64,000 bases of DNA, taken from the NCBI GenBank assembly GCA_013364255.1, contig CP054936.1:8140353-8204352 (forward strand). The letters are read 5' to 3'. The notes below the pieces were generated by a model. That model was not told the origin of the DNA and searched no databases. It was given only the letters and a program-made list of their open reading frames with translations. A program made the position numbers and the translations under genes. Shown here one piece after another: positions 32,984-41,189 of the stretch; positions within the stretch are counted from its first letter, which is position 1, and each line of letters opens with the position of its first letter. The DNA comes from Streptomyces seoulensis (lineage in GTDB: Bacteria > Actinomycetota > Actinomycetes > Streptomycetales > Streptomycetaceae).

Positions 32984-33904
32984 TCAGGCCAGGGCGCCCA
33001 GCGCCTCCCAGGTGCGCAGCCGGTCGTCCGGGCCGCCGAGTTCACTGGCGGCGACGACGACCTGGGTGGCCCCGGCGTCCCGGTAGCCGCGGACCGTGTC
33101 GGCGAGGGTCTTCTCGTCGCCGATCGCCGCGAGTTCCACCGGGTGGGAGACGCCGGACTGTTCCAGGACGCGCGCGTAGGAGGGGATCTGCTGGTAGAAG
33201 GTGAGCGCCTCATGGGCCGCGGCGCGGACCCGGTCGGGTGCGGAGGTGACGACGCCGGGCACGAAGGCGACCACGCGCGGGGCGGGACGGCCGGCCTCCT
33301 CGGCGGCGCGGGTGAGGGCCGGGACGATGTGCTCCTCCAGCGCGCGCGGGCCGGCGAGGTAGGGCAGGATGCCGTCCGCGAGCCGGCCGCTGACCCGCAG
33401 CGCCTGCGGCCCCATGGCGGCCACCAGCAGCGGCACGGCGGGCTCGGCGCCGGGCACCGAGGCCGGCAGCGGAGTGCGCGCGGTGAGCAGTTCCCCCTCG
33501 AACTGTGCCCGGCCGGTCGTGGTCAGTTGTCGCAGCGCGGTGAGGAACTCCTTCAGCCGGGCCACCGGCCGCTCGAAGGGCAGCCCGAACGCGCCCTCGG
33601 TGAACAGCTTGGTGCCGAGCGCGAGTCCGAGGTGGTAGCGGCCGCCGGTGGCCGCCTGGACGGTCTGCGCCTGGCTGGAGACGAGCAGCGGATGCCGGCC
33701 GAAGACCGGGAGCGCCGAGGTGCCGAGGTGGATGTCGGGCACCTCGCGGCCGACGATCGCGGCGATGGTCGGCGAGTCGTAGCCGAAGGTCTGGCCGAAC
33801 CAGAGGCTGGTGAGGCCGGCCGCCCGCGCCTCGTGCGCTTGACGCACCACCTCGTCGACGGGCAAGGCGGATCCGGTCGTGTCGATCGTCGCTCCCACAG
33901 TCAT
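32984..33904 (-). CDS. LLM-class F420-dependent oxidoreductase
   Basis: 306 residues with the luciferase-like TIM barrel: VVRQAHEARAAGLTSLWFGQTFGYDS near the start, LGTSALPVFGRHPLLVSSQAQTVQAATGGRYHLGLALGTK in the middle (cofactor channel), and VPLLVAAMGPQALRVSGRLADGILPY, typical of F420-using members in actinomycetes. It would reduce or oxidise an unknown substrate with F420. The ATG at 33904 has no clear ribosome site. It is on the same strand as PucR, 130 bases upstream of it. Confidence 0.9.
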   Translation of the reverse strand: MTVGATIDTTGSALPVDEVVRQAHEARAAGLTSLWFGQTFGYDSPTIAAIVGREVPDIHLGTSALPVFGRHPLLVSSQAQTVQAATGGRYHLGLALGTKLFTEGAFGLPFERPVARLKEFLTALRQLTTTGRAQFEGELLTARTPLPASVPGAEPAVPLLVAAMGPQALRVSGRLADGILPYLAGPRALEEHIVPALTRAAEEAGRPAPRVVAFVPGVVTSAPDRVRAAAHEALTFYQQIPSYARVLEQSGVSHPVELAAIGDEKTLADTVRGYRDAGATQVVVAASELGGPDDRLRTWEALGALA

Positions 33905-33988
33905 GCCGGTGCCAACGCCCTCGCGCCGCCGGGGGATTCCGCCTCGGACATGAACAGCGTGTGTCGGCCGGCGGGACCGGACGAGCGA

Positions 33989-34019
33989 AACGGGCCGCCC
34001 CCGGAGGGAGCGGCCCGTT
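33989..34019 (-). terminator. terminator after the FG-GAP gene
   Basis: AACGGGCCGC (33989-33998) pairs with GCGGCCCGTT (34010-34019); on the minus strand the stem is followed by TTTCG. It lies 32 bases past the stop. Confidence 0.7.
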
Positions 34020-34051
34020 CAGACGCCTTCAGGGAAGGCGACGGATCCCGG

Positions 34052-34984
34052 TCAGAACAGGAGGCGGTAGGTGTTCCAGCCGCCGGCGCCGATCTTCACG
34101 CGGGACGCGTACGGGGCGGCGGCGTTGCCGGTGCCCTTGTACAGGTACAGCGCGCCGCTCTTGTCGCGGGCGACAAGGTCGGTGATGCCGTCGATGTCGA
34201 TGTCACCGACGGAGACCAGCTTGTTGTACGTGTTCCAGCCGGAGCCGATCTTCACGCGGGACGCGAAGGGCGCCTTGTAGTTGCCGGTGCCCTTGTAGAG
34301 CCACAGCACGCCGGAGCTGTCCCGGGCGACGATGTCGTCCTTGCCGTCACCGGACAGGTCGCCCTTGCCGGTGATCTCGGTGTAGGCGTTCCACCCGGAG
34401 CCGACCTTGTAGCGCGTGGTCAGCTTGCCGTTGCCGTAGCCGAGGTACAGCCACAGCACACCGGAGCCGTCCCGCGCGAGCAGGTCGTCGGCGCCGGCGC
34501 CGCCGAGGTTGCCGGCCGAGAACACCCGGTTGTAGATGTTCCAGCCGCTGCCGACCACCGTGTTGGTGGCGGCGCCCCAGGATGTGTAGTACAGCTTGCC
34601 GCCGGTGACGTCCCAGATGCCGTCGGAGGAACCGTCGGCGTTCTGGTCCACCTGCGTCACGAAGCTGGTGTTCTGCCAGTTGTCACCCGACCATATGCGG
34701 GAGTCGAGGCCGCCCTCGCCGGTGGGCGGGTAGCCGTACAGGTCGCCCTTGCCGTCCACGCCGTACAGCGCGTTGACCGGAGCGTCGCCGGGCTGGGCCC
34801 GGACGCCGAACTTCGAGCCGGCCGCCGGCTTCGCGTCGGCGGCGACCTTCGCGGCGGAACGGCTCCCGGACGCGTCGGCGGCGAAAGCGGCACTCGTGCC
34901 GGTCGCCACGAGAGCGGCGGTGAGCGCCGCAGCCGCGACACGCGTCACCTTGCGGCGCGTGTTCACGCCGGAACCTTTGACCAC
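34052..34984 (-). CDS. secreted FG-GAP/VCBS repeat protein
   Basis: 310 residues: signal peptide 1-36 (LTAALVATGTSAAFA), a short linker, then four or five blade-like repeats of about 48 residues. Each repeat has the pattern SGWNxY-x-G(D/N)L-x2-DG-x-DDL(V/L)ARD-x-SG-x-LWLYxGxG, with aspartates typical of calcium-binding beta-propeller blades. Such proteins are abundant exported proteins of Streptomyces, alone or fused to enzymes; none is fused here, so it may be a carbohydrate or surface adhesin. GTG start at 34984 with GGAGG six bases upstream. A 14-bp hairpin lies in its leader. Confidence 0.88.
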   Translation of the reverse strand: MVKGSGVNTRRKVTRVAAAALTAALVATGTSAAFAADASGSRSAAKVAADAKPAAGSKFGVRAQPGDAPVNALYGVDGKGDLYGYPPTGEGGLDSRIWSGDNWQNTSFVTQVDQNADGSSDGIWDVTGGKLYYTSWGAATNTVVGSGWNIYNRVFSAGNLGGAGADDLLARDGSGVLWLYLGYGNGKLTTRYKVGSGWNAYTEITGKGDLSGDGKDDIVARDSSGVLWLYKGTGNYKAPFASRVKIGSGWNTYNKLVSVGDIDIDGITDLVARDKSGALYLYKGTGNAAAPYASRVKIGAGGWNTYRLLF

Positions 34985-35011
34985 GTGGGTCCTCCAGTTG
35001 TTGTGAGGAAC

Positions 35012-35046
35012 GGGTCCCCCGGGCCGGCGTGCGGCCCGGGGGACCC
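35012..35046 (-). promoter_or_regulatory. 14-bp perfect hairpin in the FG-GAP gene leader
   Basis: GGGTCCCCCGGGCC (35012-35025) pairs with GGCCCGGGGGACCC (35033-35046), loop 7, beginning 28 bases upstream of the start codon. No run of T follows on either strand, so it could be an mRNA stabiliser or attenuator. The rest of 34985-35304 holds an A+T-richer patch near 35050-35160, probably the promoter, and no gene. Confidence 0.55.
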
Positions 35047-35304
35047 GGGTTACCCAATGATCTTTTACACGTCTCCTTCACACGTCAACCAGATTTGGCG
35101 CTGGCACGAAAGTGCTACAGAAGTGGGACGCAAGCGCAACATGTGGGGCGCAACCATTTCCGGGCACAGCCGGGTAGCGCCGGGCATGTCGGTCATGTCG
35201 GGCTCGCCGGTCGGAGCGGCCGGCCGAGTGGCGCGACACCGAAAACTCGGCCGAGCGGCCCCGCCTCCGGACGGCCGCGCCGCCGCGGGGACCCTGACGG
35301 AGCG

Positions 35305-35520
35305 CTACCCGGCTTCCCGCTCCAAGACGCGCCGGGCCGCCTCGGCCTCCGCCGCCGGCGGGGACAGCTCGTCCAGGGTGTCGAGTTCGTCGTCCGCCTC
35401 GAGTTCCCGTTCCCAGGCCGCCGCGAGCCGCTCCTGCTCCTCGCGCGGCCCGGCGCCGACCGCCTCCCGGTGCTCCGGGTCCAGCGCCGCCAGGAATCGT
35501 TCGACCGGGTCCGTCGGCAT
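35305..35520 (-). CDS. small acidic protein, unknown function
   Basis: 71 residues, strongly acidic, starting MPTDPVERFLAALDPEHREAV and rich in Glu and Ala in the C-terminal half, likely helical. The ATG at 35520 has AAGGAG six bases upstream. It lies 26 bases downstream of the class F sortase gene on the same strand, so the two are probably co-transcribed. I do not recognise the family. Confidence 0.7.
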   Translation of the reverse strand: MPTDPVERFLAALDPEHREAVGAGPREEQERLAAAWERELEADDELDTLDELSPPAAEAEAARRVLEREAG

Positions 35521-35546
35521 GCCGCGCTCCTTGTCGCCGGGAAGGT

Positions 35547-36242
35547 TCACTCAGCGGGACTGGTCGAGTCGAGGTGGGCGAACACCACCACGTTCGACTC
35601 GTAGTCCTGGGCGGTGCGGTTGTAGCTGCCGCCGCAGGTGATCAGACGCAGTTCCGGGTCCGAGGTGTCGGCGTAGACCTCGTCGTTGGGGAAGTCCGCC
35701 TTGCTGAAGGTGTCCACGGTGTCGATCTTGAAGCTCGCGACGACGCCGTCCGACCGCGTGATGTCGATGAGGCTGCCGGGCTCCAGCGTCGACAGGTTGG
35801 CGAAGACCGCTGGGCCGGTCTTCGTGTCCACGTGGCCCACGACGATCGCCGCGCCGCGCTCACCGGGCGACACCCCGCCCTGGAACCAGCCGACCAGATT
35901 GGTGTCGTCGGCCGGCGGTGCGTCGAGCTGACCGGAGGCGCCGATCGACAGGTTGGTGAACGGCGCGTCCACGCCGATGTCCGGGATCGAGATCCGCTTC
36001 GGCTGCGACCGCGGCAGTTCCTCGCCGTCGGGGCTCGCGGAGGTCTTCGGGTGCGGGGCCGCCGAGACGGCCGTCTTGGGGCGGGCCGGATACGGCAGGC
36101 TCGCCTGTGTGGTGCCGAGTGAGTTGTGGATCAGCACGAGACCCAGTCCGACCGCCGCCGCGGGCCACAGCAGCCGACGTCGGTGAGGACCCCTGTGCCT
36201 GGTCCCGGACTGCTCGTTCTGGGACGGCTGCTGCACGGACAT
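35547..36242 (-). CDS. class F sortase
   Basis: 231 residues: cytoplasmic basic N-terminus, one membrane anchor (residues 24-43), then an extracytoplasmic sortase beta-barrel. Catalytic residues are His137 in VVGHVDTKTGPAVF, Cys203 in LRLITCGG and Arg209 in SYNRT. The GHVD...GPAVF and LRL(I/V)TCGG forms are those of class F enzymes of actinomycetes. Sortases cleave a sorting motif and join the protein to the cell wall. The next gene upstream encodes a repeat protein with a membrane-anchor tail and is the obvious candidate substrate. AAAGG lies 10 bases before the ATG. Confidence 0.92.
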   Translation of the reverse strand: MSVQQPSQNEQSGTRHRGPHRRRLLWPAAAVGLGLVLIHNSLGTTQASLPYPARPKTAVSAAPHPKTSASPDGEELPRSQPKRISIPDIGVDAPFTNLSIGASGQLDAPPADDTNLVGWFQGGVSPGERGAAIVVGHVDTKTGPAVFANLSTLEPGSLIDITRSDGVVASFKIDTVDTFSKADFPNDEVYADTSDPELRLITCGGSYNRTAQDYESNVVVFAHLDSTSPAE

Positions 36243-36319
36243 GCTCGGTGCCTTTCATGAACCGGTGGTGGTGAGGAGGCTGCGGGCCGGCGGACACTCT
36301 GTCGCCTCGGCCCCTGCCA

Positions 36320-36344
36320 CGCTCCGGGCGTGTCGCCCGGAGCG
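36320..36344 (-). terminator. hairpin between repeat-protein gene and sortase gene
   Basis: CGCTCCGGGC (36320-36329) pairs with GCCCGGAGCG (36335-36344), loop 5. Lying between two same-strand genes, it may partly stop transcripts so the substrate is made in excess over the sortase. Confidence 0.6.
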
Positions 36345-36394
36345 CGCGGGGCTACCGAACCCGCGACAGCGGAGCGTGGCCGACCGGAATCCGG

Positions 36395-37384
36395 TCAGGC
36401 GACAGAGCCGTCCGCGGCACGCCGGCGACGCAGCATGTAGGCGCCGACGCCCAGACCGCCGAGCACCAGCGCGGCGCCCGCGCCCATGCCGTTCGCGTTC
36501 TGCGCGAGGCCGCCGCCACCGGCGTGGACGCCGCCGCGAGGCTTGTCCTTGCCGTGGCCGCCCTCGTCGCCGCCGCGGTCACCGCCACGACCGCCCTCGT
36601 CGCCGCCGCGGTCGCCACCACGTCCGCCTTCGTCGCCGCCGCGGCCGCCCTTGTCGCCGCCGTGGTCGTCGCCGCCGCGGTCGCCCTTGCCGGAGCCGCC
36701 TTCGTCGCCGCCGCGGCCGCCTTCGTCGGAGCCGTGGTCGTCGCCGCCGTTGTCGCCGGTGGTGGCCATGGCGAGGAAGCCGCCGCCGGCGTGGACGCCG
36801 CCGCGAGGCTTGTCCTTGCCGTGGCCGCCCTCGTCGCCGCCGCGGTCGCCGCCGCGGTCGCCGCCGCGCCCGCCTTCGTCGCCCTTGCCGGAGCCGCCTT
36901 CGTCGCCGCCGCGGTCGCCCTTGCCGGAGCCGCCTTCGTCGCCGCCGCGGCCGCCTTCGTCGGAGCCGTGGTCGTCGCCGCCGTTGTCGCCGGTGGGGGC
37001 CATGGCGAGGAAGCCGCCGCCGGCGTGGACGCCGCCGCGAGGCTTGTCCTTGCCGTGGCCGCCCTCGTCGCCGCCGCGGCCACCGCCACGACCGCCCTCG
37101 TCGCCGCCGCGGCCGCCCTTGCCCGAACCGCCTTCGTCGCCGCCACGGCCGCCCTTGTCGCCGCCACGGCCGCCCTTGTCGCCGCCGTGGCCGCCTTCGT
37201 CGCCGCCGCGGTCCGAGCCGTGGTCGTCGCCGTTGTCGCCGGAGTCACCCTTGGCCGTGACACCGGCCGTGTGGGAGACGGCGCCGGAGAGGGTGGCCGC
37301 GGTCATGGCACCCGCTCCCGGAGCGGAGAGGGCCACGGCGGTGGCGACCGCAGCAGAGGTGAACAGGGTACGAGTGATACGCAT
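36395..37384 (-). CDS. Gly/Asp-rich repeat surface protein with C-terminal anchor
   Basis: 329 residues: signal peptide 1-26 (ending APGAGA), then about 250 residues of repeats built from GGDEGG, GGRGGD and GGSGKGDR units. The unit HGKDKPRGGVHAGGG appears three times, twice followed by FLAMA(P/T)TGDNGGDDHGS. The C-terminus has a membrane helix (AGAALVLGGLGVGAYML) and an RRRR tail, the layout of a sortase substrate, but no classical LPxTG is seen at the end; the corresponding site reads GGGGLAQNANG. The ATG at 37384 has GAAGGGA seven bases upstream. It probably forms a flexible wall-attached coat or spacer. The adjoining sortase supports surface attachment. Confidence 0.8.
   Translation of the reverse strand: MRITRTLFTSAAVATAVALSAPGAGAMTAATLSGAVSHTAGVTAKGDSGDNGDDHGSDRGGDEGGHGGDKGGRGGDKGGRGGDEGGSGKGGRGGDEGGRGGGRGGDEGGHGKDKPRGGVHAGGGFLAMAPTGDNGGDDHGSDEGGRGGDEGGSGKGDRGGDEGGSGKGDEGGRGGDRGGDRGGDEGGHGKDKPRGGVHAGGGFLAMATTGDNGGDDHGSDEGGRGGDEGGSGKGDRGGDDHGGDKGGRGGDEGGRGGDRGGDEGGRGGDRGGDEGGHGKDKPRGGVHAGGGGLAQNANGMGAGAALVLGGLGVGAYMLRRRRAADGSVA
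36521..37100 (-). repeat. three long direct repeats in the surface-protein gene
   Basis: Copies beginning GGCGTGGACGCCGCCGCGAG start at 36521, 36788 and 37022 (spacings 267 and 234). They reflect duplicated coding blocks that probably vary in number between strains. Confidence 0.8.
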
Positions 37385-38295
37385 GGGTGTTCCCTTCGCC
37401 ATTCGTGAGTCATCACGACTCCCGCTCTTCGGGATCACAGTCGTGACGTGATCACCTTGTGCGGGCTGGCGTCGGCGCACCACTTGAGAGCCGCATTCGG
37501 AGCACGCGACGGCATCCGACGGCCTTTTCCTGCTCCACCAGGGGGACACCGGGCCACTCTTCGTGAAGCACCTGCCAAGGGAGCCGACCCGCGACGCGAC
37601 ACACCCGGCCGCCCACACCCCGTCAGGCTCACACCCGCCTGTCATGATCATGAGCTGAAACCCTCGCATCCACACACCCGGGTGACGACGAGAAACCCGG
37701 CGCGCGGACGAACCGTCGGATTCGGCGCCGGCCCACAGGACGAGCCCTCAGGTGGCTCCCGGGCGCGGGGGCACGTAGCCCGACGGCGAGCGAGCACCGG
37801 CCGTACGGGACGAAGGCCGCCCACACGCCACGGCCCGGGCGTTCGTATACCGCCGACCAACGGCGCTGCCCGCACGCCGGGTTCGGCGAGACCGCCGCCC
37901 ACCTCACGCCGCCGGCCATCCCACACACCGCCGGACCGACCGGAGGCGAAACACGTGGCCGACGGGGCGCCGGCCACCTGCCCGGCCTTCGCCGGCCGGC
38001 CCGCACACCCGGCCCCGCACACCCGGCCCCGCACACCCGGCCCGCACCGGCCGGGCAGTGCGCGCCCCCCGACGGCGCGGTGGCGACCACCCTGGTCCTC
38101 CTCGGCGCGCTCTCCTCCGGACCCGTCGCGGCACACGTCCTCCCGCCCCGACAGAGCGCTTCCGGACCCGTCCCTCCCGCCAAGGGCCACCACGCCACCG
38201 CCCACCGGAGACAGGGCGAGAGGGAAGACCCGGGCCGCGGCGGACAACTCCCGTACACACGGCCCCGATCGGCCCGTACGCGTAGACTGACCGGC
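37385..38295. other. gene-poor 0.9 kb stretch with small repeats
   Basis: I see no gene with supporting signals here. It contains a perfect 12-bp palindrome TCATGATCATGA (37642-37653) and three tandem copies of the 14-mer CCGCACACCCGGCC (38001-38042). The left end presumably holds the promoter of the surface-protein gene. A GTG at 38080 opens a signal-peptide-like stretch (ATTLVLLGALSSGPVAA) that runs into the glyoxalase frame without a domain; it may be a gene remnant. Confidence 0.6.
38283..38288 (+). promoter_or_regulatory. -10 element TAGACT, leaderless start
   Basis: TAGACT-N7-ATG before the glyoxalase-fold gene, with no ribosome site. Confidence 0.6.
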
Positions 38296-38679
38296 ATGGC
38301 ATGCCGCATCAGTGAGCTGGTCCTCGACTGCGCCGATCCGGAACGGCTCGCCGTGTTCTGGTGCGAGGTGCTCGGGTATGTCGAAGTGGGCCGCGAGGAC
38401 GACGGAAGCATCGAGATCGGCCCGCCCGGCGTCGGCTTCGGCGGCCCGCAGCCCACCCTGATCCTCAGCCCCGGCGAGCACCCCCGGGCCGGGAAACTGC
38501 CCCTGCACCTCGACGTCAACGCCACCGACCGCGACCAGGACGCCGAGCTGGAGCGACTGCTCGCCCTGGGCGCCCGGCCCGCCGACGTCGGGCAGAGCGG
38601 AACCGAGGACTGGCACGTCCTGGCAGATCCCGAGGGCAACGAGTTCTGCCTCCTGCGCACCCGCCTGCGTCCCGTGTGA
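38296..38679 (+). CDS. VOC/glyoxalase-fold protein
   Basis: 127 residues in the beta-alpha-beta-beta-beta arrangement of vicinal-oxygen-chelate proteins: ISELVLDCADPERLAVFWCEVLGY at the N-terminus and LHLDVNATDRDQDAELERLLALGA ... WHVLADPEGNEFCLL at the C-terminus, with a His and a Glu in metal-like positions. Streptomyces carry many such Glyoxalase_6 proteins, some conferring resistance to bleomycin-like drugs, most of unknown role. Leaderless ATG at 38296. Confidence 0.87.
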   Translation: MACRISELVLDCADPERLAVFWCEVLGYVEVGREDDGSIEIGPPGVGFGGPQPTLILSPGEHPRAGKLPLHLDVNATDRDQDAELERLLALGARPADVGQSGTEDWHVLADPEGNEFCLLRTRLRPV

Positions 38680-38858
38680 CCCCGCGCGCACCGACGCCGC
38701 GAGCCTCTCCGCCGACCCCTGTCAAGGGCCCGAAGTCCCTGGTCAGGTGGGACGTCGGGGCAGATGCCCCCGATGCCGTACTGACCGGCGTTTCCACGGG
38801 TGGATCACCCCTGCGCCAGGCGCGGCCACCCGTCACCGACGCCGAGGGGACGCCGACG

Positions 38859-39630
38859 ATGAGCTTCGACGAGCTGATCGGCCACCTCTACCGGGCACTC
38901 TTCGCCCGGCACCCCTCGCCGCGCTCACTCTTCCCGGCCTCGATGGAGTTCCAACGAGCGCATCTCGCACGGGCGTTGCGGTACCTGATCGAGCACCTGG
39001 ACCAGCCCGACGCCATCGTCGAAACCTTCACCCGGCTCGGCCGCGACCACCGCGGACATCGAGTTCCACGTCCGCCGCACCGGACCCGGGGGAGTCAGCG
39101 ACGCCCTGGTGAGCGGCACGGCGGCCGGGGACGAGGTGCGCGTCGGCCCGCCGCGGGGAAACCTGGCGCTGGACGACGCGGCGGACGGCGAACTGCGGCT
39201 GGTGGCCTGGGACACCGGCTGGGCCGCGATGAAGGCGCTATTCCAGGAACTGGACCACCGCCTCCGGTCGGCCCCGCGGCACCAGGCGCGCCCGGTACGG
39301 CGCCACCTCGGCGCCGAGACGCCCGCCGACCTCTACGACACCGACCACCTCACCGAACTGGAACGCCGCCACCCGTGGCTCACCGTGGTGCCGGTCGTGG
39401 ACACCTCGCCCGAGCGTGCCCGCGACCGGACGGCCGAGGCCCTGACCCGGGGCCCGGCCCCGGCGGCCGGACGGACCCTGATGGCCGGACCACCGGCCGT
39501 CGTGCACGCCCTGGCGGCCGCCCTCGTCCACGCCGGGCTGCCGCGCAAACACCTGCGCCACGACCTGCCGCCCACCGGCCCAGGACCCGCGGCGGCCCGG
39601 GTCTCCCCGTCTAGCCGCGCGTCACGGTGA
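38859..39630 (+). pseudogene. decayed flavohaemoglobin (globin-FAD/NAD reductase)
   Basis: The frame from the ATG at 38859 begins like a globin domain (MSFDELIGHLYRALFARHPS, FPASMEFQRAHLARALRYLIEHLDQP) and stops matching after ETFTRLGRDHR near 39045. In the +1 frame the reductase half then begins at once as DIEFHVRRTGPGGVSDALVSG and continues GDEVRVGPPRGNLALD, WDTGWAAMKALFQELD, GAETPADLYD, to a stop at 39630. About 130 residues (haem-binding globin end and start of the FAD barrel) are missing and the frame is shifted, so no working haemoglobin can be made. The distal segment could still be translated but lacks its flavin-binding part. GAGGGGA precedes the ATG. The end overlaps the convergent GH5 stop. 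Confidence 0.75.
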
Positions 39631-41017
39631 CCGAGATCCGGCCGCCCGCGGCGGCCAGCACCCGTGCCCGGCCCGCCGCCTCGCGCCGTACGGTCGCCCT
39701 GCCGCCGACCGAGATCCGCCACCGCCCGGGCGGCAGGGACAGCTCGGTGGTGCGGGAACCGCGCCGCGCCGCGGTGTACGTCAGCCGGTACACGCCGCGC
39801 GCGGCGTCGTACGACGCGGAGCGCACCGTACCCGCCACCGCCTCGGCGTACGGCTCGGCGGTCAGCTCCTTGTTGGGGCGCAAGGCGCCGGTGTCGTCGA
39901 GGGCGCAGTACCCGCCGCCGCGGCACCACACGTAGCCCGCCCAGCCCGAGCTGTAGCGGCCGAGCGAGGCCATCGCCTCCCGGTAGAAGCGGTTCATGTT
40001 CGGCAGGCCGCTGTTGAGCGGCCCCCACTCGCCGACCACCACCGGCACCCCGTACTCCTTCGGGTACCGGGTGACGGCCGCCTCGTACGCCGGGATCCAG
40101 CCGGCCGCGGGATCGTAGTCCGCGCCCGCCTCCATGGCCGTGTTGTAGAAGTGCGGCGCGTACACCACCTTCGGGTCGTCGATCCGTCCGAGCCCGGTCG
40201 GCACGCCCTCGCCCACGATCGGGGTGGGTTCGACGAACAGCCACGCGTGCGGGTCGGCCGAACGGATCGCGTAGGCGAGGCGGTTGTACATCGGAGTGAG
40301 TTGATCGCGCTCGATCCGGCGGGCCGCCGTCGCCAGGTCCTCGTCCCCGCGCACCTCTCCCATCGGCTCGTTGATCAGGTCGTAGCCGAGGACGGCCGGG
40401 TGGCGGGCGAAGCGGGCGGCGAGCACCTGCCAGGCCCGCACCTGGGCGCGGCGCAGGTCCGCGTCCTCGTACAGGTGGGTGAAGGCGCGCTGGACGGCCG
40501 GCTCGAAGTACTCGGCGAACCAGTCGTCCGGGTGTGCCGTGAAGGGCAGCGAGTCGGTCCGGGTCGCCCACGCGGGGACGCCGCGGTGGCCGAACGCGGG
40601 TCCGAACACGTCCTGGTGCATGTCGATGACGACCCGCACGTCGTAGCGCGCGGCCCAGTCGAGGACGCGCCCGATGCGCCGCAGGTACTCCTGGCTGTAC
40701 CGGCCGGGCCGCGGCTCCAGGTCGTCCCAGAAGACCAGCAGCCGCGCGAAGTCGAAGCCCTTGGCCCGCAGATCCCTGAAGTCGCGCTCGGTGACGGCGG
40801 TCAGCGCCTGGTCGCCGCGGTGCGCCTTGTCCTCGACGTTCCAGCCGCGCAGCGTCAGGGTGCGCCCGTCCCGGTCGGTGAGGCGGGGGATCCGCTGCCC
40901 GGCCGGGCGGGCGGTGGCGGTCGCGGGGGAGTCCCGGCCGGCCGGGCGGGCGTGCGGGGCAGCGGGGGCGAGCAGCGCGGCGACGACCGCGCCTGCCGTC
41001 AAGGTGGTTCGCAGCAC
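39611..41017 (-). CDS. secreted GH5 endoglycosylceramidase-like hydrolase
   Basis: 468 residues: signal peptide (about 1-25), GH5 TIM barrel (about 40-390) and a small C-terminal beta domain. The acid/base Glu217 is in YDLINEPMG and the nucleophile Glu330 in VVVGEWGPLNSG; VVIDMHQDVFGPAFG near residue 130 is characteristic of endoglycosylceramidases, which release glycans from glycolipids. Other GH5 glycosidase activity cannot be excluded. The GTG at 41017 has GGAGG six bases upstream; the frame extends to 41365 antisense to the SGNH gene, which is not real. Divergent from the SGNH hydrolase gene. Confidence 0.9.
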   Translation of the reverse strand: MLRTTLTAGAVVAALLAPAAPHARPAGRDSPATATARPAGQRIPRLTDRDGRTLTLRGWNVEDKAHRGDQALTAVTERDFRDLRAKGFDFARLLVFWDDLEPRPGRYSQEYLRRIGRVLDWAARYDVRVVIDMHQDVFGPAFGHRGVPAWATRTDSLPFTAHPDDWFAEYFEPAVQRAFTHLYEDADLRRAQVRAWQVLAARFARHPAVLGYDLINEPMGEVRGDEDLATAARRIERDQLTPMYNRLAYAIRSADPHAWLFVEPTPIVGEGVPTGLGRIDDPKVVYAPHFYNTAMEAGADYDPAAGWIPAYEAAVTRYPKEYGVPVVVGEWGPLNSGLPNMNRFYREAMASLGRYSSGWAGYVWCRGGGYCALDDTGALRPNKELTAEPYAEAVAGTVRSASYDAARGVYRLTYTAARRGSRTTELSLPPGRWRISVGGRATVRREAAGRARVLAAAGGRISVTVTRG

Positions 41018-41189
41018 GAGGGACCTCCGGCTCGTCGGTGTGCACGGTGCCGCGCATCCCATCAGCCGCCGGGGCGTGCCTTCAAGACGTCGTGCGGCAC
41101 ATCCTGCGGCAGTTCTCGCCGGAGGTATTCCCAAAACCCCTACCGACCAGTAAGAACCGTGGGTAACCCGATACGACCAGGAGGTGCCC

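Noticed and set aside
38001..38042. possible CRISPR-like array
   Set aside because: Three 14-bp units are directly adjacent with no spacers and no cas genes; simple tandem repeat.
37448..38290. 280-codon frame in the gene-poor stretch
   Set aside because: Arg/Pro/Thr-rich composition typical of non-coding G+C-rich DNA, no ribosome site and no motif.
38080..38295. secreted-protein gene starting at GTG 38080
   Set aside because: The first 18 codons resemble a signal peptide, but no ribosome site is seen and the frame runs straight into the glyoxalase gene, which has its own leaderless promoter.
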